A DNA stretch of 64,000 nucleotides from Coenobita brevimanus (GCA_032717465.1 CM064671.1:52489998-52553997); one strand, 5' to 3'; positions 21,875 through 35,888 are shown, counted from the first letter of the stretch. Numbers and translations: made by a program. The notes: generated by a model from the letters alone, not told the origin.

Positions 21875-22594
21875 TTAATTTCCATAGGTATAGACTACTG
21901 CACAAGGAGGCTCTGCAACAATGTTTGACCTAAAATGCAGTTGTGGGGGAGTTTTTATAGATAAATCAATTAGTAAATACCCATAAATTTTACTGATAAC
22001 GGCTCGCTTGTATATTTCATGAATATCTGCCACAAGTTGTTTACCAAATATCTGACGAGCTAAACATTCCACCAAATCCAAGTCACGCATTCGTAGGAGT
22101 AAAAAATGTGTAGCATTAAGGGTTACGTCACGAGAAAAGGGAAGTCTCATAAGGTTTTGGGATAGTAATACAACACTCAGGTTTGAATGATGTCTCTTGA
22201 TGAAAGCTTCGGCTACAATCTGATTCTGCATTACCGTTTAATACGAATCATCTAATATGGGTAGTGATATTCCTTGTTGATTTGAGTGTACTGAAGGGTC
22301 AATCATATATTTCTTCACAGAAACTTTACGACCAATGACTGGATCCTCTTGAAGAGGGTGATAGCTTACACCACAGATAAATATTTTTGAAAACTTTTCT
22401 GCATAGTATTTGATGAGTCTAGATATCAGTATGAATTTTCCTGAGTTTGAAATCCTCGCCACAATAATTCTGACAGGAACACGAAAAATGTCTGTATGTT
22501 CTGATGTATAAATGTTTTCCATGGTGTTTAAACACTTACTAAAAGAAACCAAACTGTCTTCATTTAATAAATAAAACATGAACACTGGATACAC
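21875..22594 (-). pseudogene. Polinton packaging ATPase (A32/FtsK-like) with an in-frame stop
   Basis: A frame from 22594 shows PVRIIVARISNSGKF in the position of the Walker A loop (the family has a GPSGSGKT-like loop; here the first Gly and the final Ser/Thr are lost), then KIFICG. ISLPILDD near 22250 forms the Walker B region. A TAA stop at about 22238-22240 follows, after which the same frame continues (22231-21875) with HHSNLSVVLLSQNL, the sensor/glutamine motif of A32-type ATPases, and YGYLLIDL near the C-terminus. The stop is the only break but the Walker A changes also argue against function. These enzymes drive DNA into capsids. Located between the polymerase and integrase remnants. 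Confidence 0.8.
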
Positions 22595-22698
22595 ATTATT
22601 TACAAATTATCAGTAAAGGTTCTTAGTACAGTATATATAGCACATAGGATCTGCATACAAATTATCTATGACAAGAATGATACAAACACCCACATAGA

Positions 22699-22911
22699 TC
22701 ATGAAGTAGCTTTCATATTTAGGAAATATTTTCCGAAACATTTTTTTTTCATTTGTTTGTCATATAACACTGGACCCTGATATCGCTTGCATAGGAAATA
22801 CTGTTGGGTAACGGGGATGAGTCGTGACCCCCACAGAGATGTAAGCTCCTTCCCATCTCTTTCTTCTTCTTCTTCTTCTTGTCCTGCATTTACTTGAATG
22901 TTGTTAGCCAA
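22699..22911 (-). CDS. Unassigned Polinton ORF (70 aa)
   Basis: A short frame between polymerase and ATPase, with an EEEEEER run read from a GAA/CTT microsatellite, then a basic C-terminal half. No domain is recognised. It may be a chance ORF. Confidence 0.25.
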   Translation of the reverse strand: MANNIQVNAGQEEEEEERDGKELTSLWGSRLIPVTQQYFLCKRYQGPVLYDKQMKKKCFGKYFLNMKATS

Positions 22912-23038
22912 AGGATGACCATAGCTGACTGACTGAGTAGGGTATAAATAATAACGTTTATCTTCAAATTCACTCTACCCTCTCTTGTTTACTGATAGCA
23001 TGGTGATCTGTCCCTGGCGGTTAGATATACTGGTGGCT

Positions 23039-26000
23039 TTAACATAATAAATCTTGCTTGTCCCTAGAAGAGTGTCTTTGTATTCTTGATTTTTTTTTTT
23101 TTTCATGACTAGGAATACCCTTACCAGCTATCATCTCTGTACCTGACTGGAAGAGTAAGGAATATAATGTTGGCTTCAGACAACATGCTTCAACTATCAG
23201 TTTCTCCCCTACCTCACTTTTTAACAGACCCAATTGTCCTTTACGTGTATCACTGTACAAAGGATACTGGGGACTGAAATTAAATGTAGCTGTCCAGTCC
23301 ACAAGAGGATACATTTCTAATTCACTTAATATATGTTCACACTCAAGTGAAAACAAAAAACTGTCTGTATTTGAGTACACTGCTTTTACTCTTTCCCCAT
23401 AGTGCATTTTGAGAACATCACACCAAAACTGATACATCTTCACCTCGGCCAACTCAAGAATTTGAAATCCCACAAACTGGGGATGAGACAGTTCTATTTT
23501 TGGAGACTAAGAGATGGTTATTACTCCATTTTATATTAAGGGTATCACCCTTCTGAAGAAAGGATTCCTAACACTTCTTAGGAATTCTTTCCTCTTTCGG
23601 CAAACTTTAGTTTTGGTGGTATATCTCTGGGGATAGGATAAAATTTTCCCAAACAGTGAATTTGACATTGGCTTGTACATAGCTTTTTTGTCCTTAGTTG
23701 AGGCATTATTTCTAAGTTGAATGTTTAGTTGTATGTAGTCTTTTAAATATAGTTCCTGTCTAAAAATGAACACTGAGATCACTCTAGCTAATCTCAGGTC
23801 ATGACTCATATATAACAGCAGCAAAGGTAGAGCTATAAGAGAGTTGTATTTTGCTGAATGAGAAGCTACAAGTTTATTATTAATTTTAGGATATTTTCTA
23901 CCTAGCTCTTTAGAATAGGGTGAAAAATCATCATAAGTTATGTTTTTTTTTGCTCTAAGCCCAGAGGAAAATAATCTATTAACTGAGCAACGTCTGCAGA
24001 GACTGTCACACAGAACCCAGTACCCAAACATACCGTCAGTAGGTTGCCTTTCAATTCCCTTATCAAGAAATGTTTTCATCTCACTGTCACTAAGCCTCTT
24101 TATATCACCAGTGGAAAGCGATTCTGTCATTACGGAGGCACAGAGTGATTTAAAGTCATATTAACTTTAAAAATTGAAGTATCTGTTGTGAGATCAAAAT
24201 AAGGGTTTGTGAATTTGTTTTTAGCTCTCATGAAGCGACGAACAATCGTAGTGAAACCACCTCGGATGTTATTCTGAATGAGGTGAATCAAAGACCTATC
24301 ACTGATGAGTTGAACTTCTATTTTTGAAGACTTCAGCCAGTTATCGAAGCTGAATGAAGGGAGGGAGACATAATTTACTACATCTAAATGGTATTGTTGC
24401 TGCAAAGTTCTACGCCAGTTTGTGAACGTATCAGCTAGTAGACCACAATCTACTTTAAAGTACAGCATGAGACAGTCTTTCAAACTAGAGCAACCCGCCA
24501 TTGACCAAACATTTTATGCATGATTATACTCTTTCTCTGCAATGCAGCTTCCTGCTAATGAACAGTAAAATGTAACAACGGGTGGTAAGCTATGATCTTC
24601 AAGCCTATCAGTCTCAGAGAGATAATCATATGGAAATACTTGCTTCCCAGAAATTAGTACTTCTTTTAAGGATTCATCCAATTCTCCAAGTATATCCTTA
24701 GTGAATCTGAGGAAAGTTCCAGACTGAATGTGTACCTTAGTCAAATCAGAAGGACTCCCACTCATAAAGCCATAACTATCGATGAATCTCAGCTTGCCAA
24801 TATCAACCTTATAAAACTTAAATGCCTGTTTGCAAAGCAGGAGTTCTTGGTTCATAGCCTTAATGACTAACCCTAAATCATTAGACATTATGAGCAATGG
24901 TAATTACAGTAGTCTATTAGAGTTATCTTGTATTTGCATATTCCTGTACATTTCCACATAGAGCCCATACATAACTGTTAAATTGCTTATAGTGGAGATG
25001 ATGTCTGTGTTTGTCACTACCGTTAACAAATCCTGACTCACATAAGCGACACATTATTTGCCTTCGGAAGTTTTCCTCAACCTCGTCTGTCATATGGATG
25101 GGAAATTTGTGGCGACTTTGTAAGCGCTCATAAGAGAGGGTTACTTTATCTATGAAATGTGTGGCTGCATCGAGTCCAACATATGTATATGAATCTACTA
25201 AATTATCATCTCTATCCACAATGATAGAGGCATATGCAATAAAGTGATGTGTACTGACAATATGATCCTTATCACCCCCATCCTTCCGTTGGGCTTCATA
25301 ATAATAGAAGCACACAAAATCGGGGGACACTGTTTTCCATTAATTATTAAATTTAATGGTGGAACCTGGCTCAGGAATTACTTCTTTCTGTCGGAAGCAG
25401 CAATACTGAAAATGTGAAACCTACTCCTCCTTCATAGTAAATTCCAAAATGCACACTTCACAGATGAAAGGACTCATAGGTTGACGTTTATGTAGAAAAG
25501 CCTGAAGAAATTGCCTTAAATCTTTTATTAGACAACAGTGTTTGTTGTCTAATAAAACTACATTTACTTTGTCCTCATACTTCTTGCTCCATATTCTGAC
25601 TATAGCCAATTCGTAGGGATGTTTATTGTTCAAGCTATAAATATTAATACTTAATTGATTTTGAGTTTCTAACTGATCAAGGGAGTACCAAGAAATCTCT
25701 TTCCCTCGAGGAAACTTTATCAAAGTACTACATTTTTCCCATGAATCCACTCGAAGCTGCATATCCCTCCATTTATTATGGACATAAAATTATATGATGA
25801 GCAGCCAAGCACTGTATTATACAAGCAGCTTTATCTACCCCTGTTATAGGTCGAGGATTCAATATATGTTTGTATCCCCTTACTCCTGTGGGGAATTCAA
25901 CATATGTACCTATAGACCAAGGAACAACATTTTTTAAAATATTGATTTCTATGTATTTGGTGTAGTCTAATATAAGGCCGCTCCCATGGGTGGCTGGAAG

Positions 26001-26452
26001 AACATTTTCTATGTGGTTTAATATGTACTGTTTCAGCTCCTCCAGTGATTGTCCTATAGTGTTGAGAGTAATGAAAACTCGTGGAGTGTGAATATAGTGG
26101 TTCTCGTTGTATCCTCCCACACTAAAACAGGTTCCCGTCTTAATACAACTGCCAGCACTAAGTATATACCAGCAGATGGTGCTTGCATCTGTCTCATTAC
26201 ATTTTGAATATAACGACTGAAAAATGTAGCAAAATCTGTTAAGAACACTAAAGGGTCCTGGGTGTAATCTCCTGGTGGGCTAAATCTGACCTCATGCAAG
26301 AGGCCATCAAAACATGTTCTAGAGCTTACTGTAGTGGGTAGAAATGATGAAGGTGTATGTCCATCGTCCCTACTTGTAGAGGGAGTAGCCACATCCTCAC
26401 AGCTAGTAGAGGCTGTGACCACATCCTCCCTGAGTGTAAAGGCTGTGGCCAC
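23039..26452 (-). pseudogene. Polinton protein-primed DNA polymerase B, multiply frameshifted
   Basis: Seven consecutive fragments in family order: 26452-26054 and 26120-25776 (N-terminal region, YNENHYIHTPRVFITLN); 25762-25421 (VNVVLLDNKHCCLIKDL, then a zinc-finger-like CEVCILEF); 25330-24923; 24897-24514 (exonuclease region, RFIDSYGFMSGS and FPYDYL); 24501-24130 (YFKVDCGLLAD, IRGGF); 24130-23531 (palm, MSNSLFGKIL); 23473-23039 (ILELAEVKMYQFW and motif C, YSNTDSFL). The reading frame changes at least four times, with additional in-frame stops near 25421, 24514 and 23531. In motif C the first catalytic Asp of the usual YxDTDS is Asn, so the polymerase would be inactive even if the frame were open. 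The enzyme normally replicates the element from a protein primer at the TIRs. Confidence 0.88.
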
Positions 26453-26711
26453 ATCCTCCTTACTTGTAGAGGCAGTAACCCCGTCATCATCTCTGTTAGC
26501 TGATGCGTTTCTATGGAGATGGTGTCGTCTTAACTGCTTTGAAGTTCCCCCTACTCAGCCTGTGAACAGCAGTGTTTTTTCTTTAAGGTTTCTTCCTGAT
26601 AATGTGGAACCATTAACAATAAGAGGTATATAGGGTAATCACTCTTCAGTGTTTATGATTACTCACCTTGTTAAAAGGACTGTGATATCGGTGGAAATAT
26701 GTTTTGATGAA

Positions 26712-26930
26712 TCACTCACAACCTGGACATTTGACACATATGTGGGCAGTTTTGATGTTAATCTTGCTGCTACACTTCTCACAGTGGGTCTCTAGATGTA
26801 CAGTGATGAAAGGGAACCCCAAGAGTTTATCGGTGGCTTTATAAATCCTGGGAGCCTCAGTTGACAACTGGAAGCTCCGTAGGTCCTGTCGAGATGTGGT
26901 CGGATTTTTTACGGATGCACACACTCTCAC
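26712..26930 (-). CDS. Zinc-ribbon-like Polinton ORF (72 aa)
   Basis: A small frame whose C-terminus carries CEKCSSKI, then HICVKCPGC, giving two CxxC pairs about 15 residues apart, a zinc-ribbon pattern. It lies immediately upstream of the polymerase remnant and may be its broken N-terminus or a separate small protein. The family was not recognised. Confidence 0.4.
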   Translation of the reverse strand: MRVCASVKNPTTSRQDLRSFQLSTEAPRIYKATDKLLGFPFITVHLETHCEKCSSKINIKTAHICVKCPGCE

Positions 26931-26954
26931 AAAGGGAGATTACTGTTCTTGCTC

Positions 26955-27495
<541 letters not shown>

Positions 27496-27791
27496 AACAT
27501 TTGGTAACACTGTGTGGCGCACACATGATAACTATGATAGTTTGCTTTAAATGTGCAGACCAACTGTACGTGAGTGATGCACAGTGCCGGATATGTCCAG
27601 GATTATGATGTATGCAATAGGAAAACATTATTAATTAATGTCTTCAAATATTTTACTTTGTTTTTATTTGTCCTTTATCTGTAAAGACGTTTCTTAAATC
27701 AAGCAATAGTGGTAGTGGTGTTAATTGTAGTTATTGTAGCTGTAGAGTGAATGTAGCTGTAGAGAATAAGAAGAAATTAGATAGAAAAAAG

Positions 27792-27872
<81 letters not shown>

Positions 27873-28341
27873 TTTTGTTAGGTGAAAGTTACTCAGGTAT
27901 GAAAGTTGGTCAAGGTCACTCATTCTGGTCTCCCTTGCCCTTGCTCAGTTACCCACCAGCCACAGTAGGAGGTGGACTTCTGTGCTCTCGTGATTAAAAC
28001 ATCTTCAGTCTGTGCAGGTTTTGGACAGGAGATACTGTATGTGACCTAATATTCAAGGAGGAGAGGGACTGCTTGCGGGCATGCCCAGTATTACACAGAC
28101 AATATTGGGGCATGCTCATTACTACACATGGGTGGGAGGAGGAGGAGGGGGGTGGAATTGCTTGAAGGTATGCCCAGTACTACGCATGGGTGGTTGGGGA
28201 GGGGGATTATGCCCAGTATAACCCAGCCCAGGACTACGCATGCGTAGTCCTGGGCTGGGTTATACTGGGCATAATTCCCCCCCCCCCAACCACCCATGAG
28301 TAGTACTGGGCATGCGTAGTCCTGGGCAGGATTGAACTAAT
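27496..28341 (-). repeat. Polinton right terminal inverted repeat
   Basis: Inverted partner of 1349-2174. It contains a (GA)n run at about 27797-27870, several 'GCCCAGTACTACGCATG' type subrepeats, and a perfect 70-bp palindrome at 28206-28275 not fully matched in the left repeat. It ends ...GGATTGAACTAAT next to the right ACTGCG. Confidence 0.9.
28206..28275. repeat. Perfect 70-bp palindrome near the Polinton right terminus
   Basis: The arms mirror exactly about the 28240/28241 axis (ACTACGCA|TGCGTAGT at the centre), with no loop, and lie about 65 bp inside the element end. The left TIR has only one arm-like stretch (GTAGTCCTGGGCTGGGTT near 1381), so the palindrome is specific to, or better preserved at, this end. 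Confidence 0.9.
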
Positions 28342-28347
28342 ACTGCG
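28342..28347. other. Right 6-bp target-site duplication (ACTGCG) of the Polinton
   Basis: This is an exact copy of the hexamer at 1343-1348, immediately outside the right terminal inverted repeat. Confidence 0.88.
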
Positions 28348-29070
28348 TCTTCCCACCTTTTTATCTAAGTACCGGAAAGTTTGTACGAGTATGTATGTCC
28401 TACCCTTGAAACCCTACCCGCTCTCATAAAAGGTCTGTACTTGATCCTTCATAAATCTATACAATGACTGACTGAGTGAGTGGGTGAGGGACACACTAAT
28501 TGGTCACCTCAATGAATAATGCAGAAATATTTTAAGGGATATCAAGAATAAAAGAAGGAACACTCAGGGAATGGAATACTGGCCCCTCTTCCTTAGCTAT
28601 TTACTTTACACATTAGATCTCAGTATCCTATATCACAATACAGATGCAAACAACCCCAATAATAAAGTAATTTAAGTAATATGTGGGAGTATATTAAGGT
28701 GAAATAAGAAAACATTATTGCTAAAGGAGAGGTGCTGCATACATTCTATGGCAATTACAATATGACCCTCAAGCCAAATTTGTGACCTTGCCCTCTTAAT
28801 GGAAAGGCCATTGTTCATAAATCTAATTATTACATCGCTACAAGACCTCTTCGATGCTGAACAAGTGTGTCTTCAATTGCACCTCGACCTTTACCATTGT
28901 GGTTATCCTTCGAATGCAGAAGACCCTATGGCAGAAAACCAATGTTTCTTTAATTCCCAGTCATTTAGAATACGATCCGTTGCAGAATTATGTCCAGGCC
29001 CCAGATGGCATTGGAGGGCGAACAGGGACGAGAGAAAAATGTACCCTATCGAAAGAGTCTGTCTTGTCTG
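28348..29070. other. Right flank of the Polinton, no gene seen
   Basis: A 90-codon plus-strand ORF (28799-29071) shows no recognisable domain and ends at the SINE. Nothing else is supported here. Confidence 0.45.
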
Positions 29071-29072
29071 AG

Positions 29073-29210
29073 ATAGGGGCAGGGTGGGTCAGTGGTAGAG
29101 CGTCGGACTCAGGACCAGGGGGTCGTGAGTTCAAACCACGCCCTGGTAGCTGGAAAGCCGGAACAGGTAGTGCCCTCCTGTCATCTAGCAGGGCTCTATG
29201 ATGTAATAAG
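29073..29210 (+). mobile_element. tRNA-derived SINE, interrupted by a hAT element
   Basis: The head shows a Pol III A box (GGGTCAGTGGTAGAGCG) and B box (GAGTTCAAACC) at tRNA-like spacing, followed by a non-tRNA tail (GGTAGCTGGAAAGCC...). It runs up to the hAT insertion point at 29218. As a functional tRNA it fails on the anticodon arm and 3' acceptor pairing. Confidence 0.7.
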
Positions 29211-29400
29211 GTCTAGCACAGTGGTCTTCAAACTGTGGGCCATGGCCGACCGGTGGGCCATGGGCTGGTTCTCAGGTGGGGCACGGACATTTAACTAGGG
29301 TAGAATTTTAAATCCAATAAACGATATATATAAGAAAAAAAATGAAAACATAAAAATATAAATCTAATGTTTTACTCTACTCTAGGAAATGTTCGTGGCC

Positions 29401-29402
<2 letters not shown>

Positions 29403-29468
<66 letters not shown>
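29403..29468. repeat. (CA)n microsatellite
   Basis: About 66 bp of CA repeats inside the hAT 5' region, followed by a short GA/poly-G tract. Confidence 0.95.
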
Positions 29469-29470
<2 letters not shown>

Positions 29471-29924
29471 TATGTGACTATGATATGAGAGAGAGGGGGG
29501 GGGGCTTGGGGGGCTTGACGTGCGTAGGGCAGGATCGCTTTACTTTCAGTACGTGTCTGGGTCACGTTACTTACAGATAACTCAGCCAGCCAGTACAGTA
29601 TCTCCAGCCTCAGCTCATTGACCAGTCACAGTGCCTTTCCGACTGCTAGCATAGCTGCAGTAATGAATTAACTTAAGGGCCGATATTTTACATTGAGAAG
29701 CTGGATTAGAGATTGTTATTATTTATGTATTGTTCATTAGTAAATAGGAAAATGTAAATCTTTACTATTTGATTTATGGGTGTGTTTTGATCACAGAAAT
29801 TATAAGCTTGTTTTTCCTTTCATTTGTAAATCACCTTCTAGAGGTATTAGCTTCTGGCATGGAATATTTATTGCTTGTATCATCAACAATCATTTAAAAC
29901 AAGACGGTAGTAACTAACCCAAAT

Positions 29925-30058
<134 letters not shown>

Positions 30059-30212
30059 CTCATCATTAAGCCTTATTGTCTTTTAATTTGTGTATGCCAC
30101 ACTCATTATGTATTATATGATACTGTTGATATTTAAATTGCTGTATTAAAATGGACTAGAGTTGACATTAAAATTACAAGCGTATTCCAGATGAAGCTAA
30201 TAGCTATAAATA

Positions 30213-30328
<116 letters not shown>

Positions 30329-30374
30329 TATACTGAGTATTGTCCAGTTCTATCTCTTCAGGCCTCCCACATTC

Positions 30375-32142
30375 ATGAGTACGATGGCGGGCACGAGCAA
30401 GACTAAAAAGGCCTTCTGTAAGGACTACATTCAATATGGTTTTACTTCATTCTCTGATAAGGGTGTTGTCAAGGGCCAGAGTGTTTTGTGTCTGAATGTG
30501 CCTTGGAATGATTCCTTAATACCCTCAAAACTTAAAAATCATCTTGAAAAGATTCATCCCGAACATGTGAACTGCTTTAAGCGTCATGAAAAAAATCTGA
30601 AGCGTTCGAAACTGGACTCAAGTGGGGCGTTTCAAACACAAAGTAGAAATGTACTCAGAGCTTCATTTGAAGTGTCACTTGAAATTGCTAAAAAGAACAA
30701 ATATAAAACATTGACGAAACTCTTGTAAAGCCTTGTGCTTTGAAGATGGTCAAGCTTGTACTTGGGGATGCTTGTGAGAAAAAAAATCAGCAAATAGACT
30801 TCTCTGACCACAATAGCACGACGCTTTGACGAAATAACCAGAGATATCAAAGAACAAGTGACCAGTAAGATAAAAGCTGCTCAATTCGGGTTACTTACAC
30901 TCCAACTGGATGAGTCAACTGATGCTTCATCTTGTTCAAAGGTCCTTGAATTTGTCAGGTATATTCATGCTGGTGTATTTAAAGAAGAATTTCTTTTTTG
31001 TTCTCCACTTGACTCTAATACCAGAGGTGAAGATATGATGAAAAAGGTAACTTGGACTGTCGTGGGCGAATGTGTGTGGGGTGTGTGCGGATGGGGCACC
31101 TGCAATGTTAGGTTCAAAGTCAGGGTTTGCATCCAGAATTAAAGAGGTGGCTCCTGGAGTTACAGTGATTCCTTGCATGATGCATCGTTAGGCATTTGCA
31201 TCCAGAACCCTTCCTAGGAAATTTCAAGCCATCTTGGACACTGCCATAAAGATTGTAAATTATGTAAAGTCTATGCATGTTAACTCACTCCTTTTCAAAG
31301 AGCTCTGTAAAGACTTGGGTTCAGATCATCAGGTCCTGCAATTCTACACTAAAGTTCGATAGCTGTCCAAAGGAAATGTTCTTAGCCGAGTTTTAGGACT
31401 TACAGAAGAGCTGAAGATGTTTTTGGACATGCAGGACAAGGAATTTTTTTTTTTTTTTTTTTTTTCAGGGACCCATTGTGGGAACCACGTTTGGCATACT
31501 AAGTTGATAAATTTGATCTGCTTAATAAACTAAATCTGAAACTTCAGGGTAAAGACACAACTGTGATTCATTTTCTTGACTCACATGCGTGCTTTTATTG
31601 CTAAGATCCAGAACTGGGCTAGGAAAGCTAACGCAGGTAATTTTGCAATGTTTGAGAAGTTTTGTGAAGTCGCTGAAGGAGAAGAAATAGATTCTTGTCT
31701 CCAAAATGAAATAATCAATCACCTTCAAAATTTATGTCAAGAATTTTCCAGGAACTTCCCTGATCTTGAGGCCATAGATCTGTCATTAGTAACAAATCAA
31801 TTTAATCTTGAACCAGATTCTGTTCCAGACCCTGACCAAGATGAATACTTGGAAATGAAATGTGATTCAGGTGTAAAAGGTTTGCATAAAGAGCTTTCCG
31901 TACAGGAATTCTGGGTCCAAGTAAGTGCATCATACCATAGAATTGACAAGCACGCAATGGAATCATTTCTACCTTTTTCTTCCACTTACTTGTGTGAGTC
32001 AGGCTTTTCTACCTTACTTCAAAAGAAAACAAAATCAAGAAACCACTTAGAGGTGGAGGATGGCATGCGATGTGCCTTGTTCACAACTGTCCTCCGATTT
32101 GATAGGCTTGTAGATATGAAGCAAGCACATCCATCTCATTAG
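30375..32142 (+). pseudogene. hAT transposase (ZBED5/FAM200-like), frameshifted
   Basis: From ATG at 30375 there is a BED-finger-like start (YIQYGFTSF, then KLKNHLEKIHPEH) in which one Cys of the zinc site is replaced, and then SFEVSLEIAKKNK. The frame breaks at about 30727 and continues out of frame with ALKMVKLVLGD. At 30880-31060 it shows LQLDESTDASSCSKVL and KEEFLFCSPL, the core-domain signature of this family. From 31576 to 32142 lies the C-terminal part ending LCESGFSTLLQKKTKSRN, the hATC dimerisation domain. There are at least four breaks and a (T)n insertion. Domain order and length match exapted vertebrate relatives such as ZBED5, but this is a dead transposon gene. Confidence 0.85.
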
Positions 32143-32500
32143 CTGCCTAACCTAGTTAGTCGCTACATAGTATGTCAGAGAAGTTATGTTTATATTTAAC
32201 TTTTGGTCCTGTGTCAAGTTTTAGTACAGTACATGAGTTTTATATTCACTAATTACAGTACAGTAGTTAATTTCTGGATTATGAAAGTTAATTCATAAAC
32301 ATTTCATAAGTACATTTTACTGTATTATGAATTTATGAAAATCCTATTTGGACCTAATAATAACCTGTAATAAAATTTCGTAACCTGGTACCGTATTTTT
32401 TATTATGAACTTATTAACTCCTATTCTAAATCTGAAAGGTAGTGGGTCATGCCTAAAGTGAGCCACGGTCTCAAAAAGTTTGAAGACCACTAGTCTAGCT

Positions 32501-32625
32501 CATGGGAATATTTAGCTTTCCCTTTCCTGTCTGAGAATCGAAGTAAGGTTTTGGCAGTTGTGGACTAGTATGTTTACCAATACATCACTATTATCTCTCA
32601 ATTGTGGAGAAGAATGCTTGGATAA
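32501..32625 (-). mobile_element. Degraded tRNA-derived SINE, minus strand
   Basis: The reverse complement shows GTGATGTATTGGTAAACATA, then TTCGATTCTCAGACAGG, aligning with the copy at 32755-32880 through the B box. The right boundary is uncertain. Confidence 0.55.
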
Positions 32626-32754
32626 ATGTTTATTAACCAGATTCACTAAGATAATCTTTTATTATTTAATAAACCCAATCTTTCCCCAAGAATATAACAA
32701 GTGTCATGGAGCATGAAAATCTTGACTCCTATTTAAATTATTGTTAAAAAGAGG

Positions 32755-32880
32755 CTGGGATAAAGACATTGCCTAAAACTATCATTGCCTGTCCCAGAAT
32801 CGAATACTGGTCGTCTCAGTTGTTGGCCGGTTATGCTTCCAATTACATCACTGCCACCTCCCAACCACTCAGGACTATTA
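32755..32880 (-). mobile_element. tRNA-derived SINE, minus strand
   Basis: The reverse complement begins GGGAGGTGGCAGTGATGTAA (A-box region), with B box TATTCGATTCTGGGACAGG. Same family as 32501-32625. Confidence 0.65.
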
Positions 32881-35130
<2,250 letters not shown>

Positions 35131-35303
35131 AGCAACAATATTAATTTCAAAGAAAATCCACGTAAAAAAACAATAACAGTATATTTGGGGAGAAGTAAAC
35201 AGCATTTGAGCCCTAGTTGGGCCGAAGTGTTGTTTACTTCTCCCCAAATACATACAGTACTGTTATCATTTTTTACGTGGATTTTCTTTCAATTTTGCTT
35301 CTT
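35131..35303. repeat. Imperfect inverted repeat with about 70-bp arms
   Basis: The left arm (35131-35201) contains GAAAATCCACGTAAAAAAAC and TTTGGGGAGAAGTAAACA. The right arm (35231-35303) carries their complements, TGTTTACTTCTCCCCAAATA and TTTTTACGTGGATTTTC. A 29-base spacer separates them. It is a potential large hairpin or small foldback MITE. No protein. Confidence 0.8.
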
Positions 35304-35393
35304 TCACGGCATTGTGAAAGTTCCTCAACTTTATTAATGCACTAGTAGGTCACAGAATACAGAAAAAGCAACATTTTCATTACGGTAAGTAGG

Positions 35394-35585
35394 TCATAAA
35401 CTAATAACAACACACAGCATCACTCGTCGTCTGCTACTGTCCCTCCTCACCCAGCTCCCCCACCTCCAGCCTCCTCCCACCTCCCGCCGCTCCCTCACCT
35501 CCAGCCCTCCTCCCACCTCCCGCCACTCCCTCTCCTTGCTCTGCTGTCCCTTCTTGTTCTGCTGTCCTGATATGTAAAGACTTAA
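35394..35585. other. Low-complexity CCTCCCACCTCC-rich tract
   Basis: A pyrimidine-rich duplicated segment (CTCCCCCACCTCCAGCC / CTCCCTCACCTCCAGCC...) just upstream of the 5S-headed SINE. Non-coding repeats. Confidence 0.6.
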
Positions 35586-35601
35586 TTTACCATAATGAAA
35601 C

Positions 35602-35721
35602 AGAAACGGCCATACCACGTTGAGTACACCGCTTCCCGTCCGATCAGCGAAGTTAAGCAACGTTGGGTCTGGTTAGTATTTGGATGGGTGACCGCCTGGG
35701 AACACCAGATGCTGTTGGCAT
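35602..35721 (+). rRNA. 5S rRNA-like sequence forming the SINE head
   Basis: Matches the metazoan 5S pattern: CCATACCACGTTGAGTACAC, GATCAGCGAAGTTAAGCAAC (box A at about 35651-35662), GGTTAGTATTTGGATGGGTG (intermediate element and box C), ACCGCCTGGGAACACCAG, GCTGTTGGCAT. The length of 120 nt equals a true 5S. The first bases (AGAAACGGCC versus the usual GCCAACGGCC or similar) and several internal substitutions weaken helix I. Since no array is present and a SINE tail follows immediately, it is probably a retroposed head rather than a working rRNA gene. Confidence 0.72.
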
Positions 35722-35845
35722 CCCTACGTGTCAAGTGGGGTTGGTGGAGGATTAGTGCCCCTCCCTGTAAAATAATTAACTCTAAGCCCTTGGCCACCCC
35801 GTCTGGGATACATGGCGTCTGGCAATGAATGAATGAATGAAAAAT
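35602..35845 (+). mobile_element. 5S rRNA-headed SINE (full-length head plus tail)
   Basis: The first 120 bp are a near-complete 5S rRNA sequence (see the nested feature), joined directly to a 120-bp unrelated tail (CCCTACGTGTCAAGTGGGG ... GGGATACATGGCGTCTGGC) that ends in (AATG)n/(TGAA)n. The tail recurs without a recognisable 5S head at 46357-46490 and, diverged, at 36785-36955. Repetition of the tail shows this is an interspersed element with a 5S-derived promoter, not a lone 5S gene. Confidence 0.78.
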
Positions 35846-35848
35846 AGA

Positions 35849-35886
<38 letters not shown>

Positions 35887-35888
<2 letters not shown>

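Noticed and set aside
12178..26930. Endogenous large DNA virus (for example nimavirus-like) rather than a transposon
   Set aside because: The gene set, integrase, TIR length and 6-bp duplication fit Polinton; no genes specific to nimaviruses or other large viruses were recognised.
29073..29145. Functional tRNA gene
   Set aside because: A and B boxes are present but acceptor and anticodon arms do not pair properly, and a SINE body follows. The same applies to the heads at 52725, 60488 and 60521.
35602..35721. Functional 5S rRNA gene
   Set aside because: No tandem array, altered 5' stem bases, and a SINE tail fused directly at the 3' end argue for a retroposed head; still listed as 5S-like sequence.
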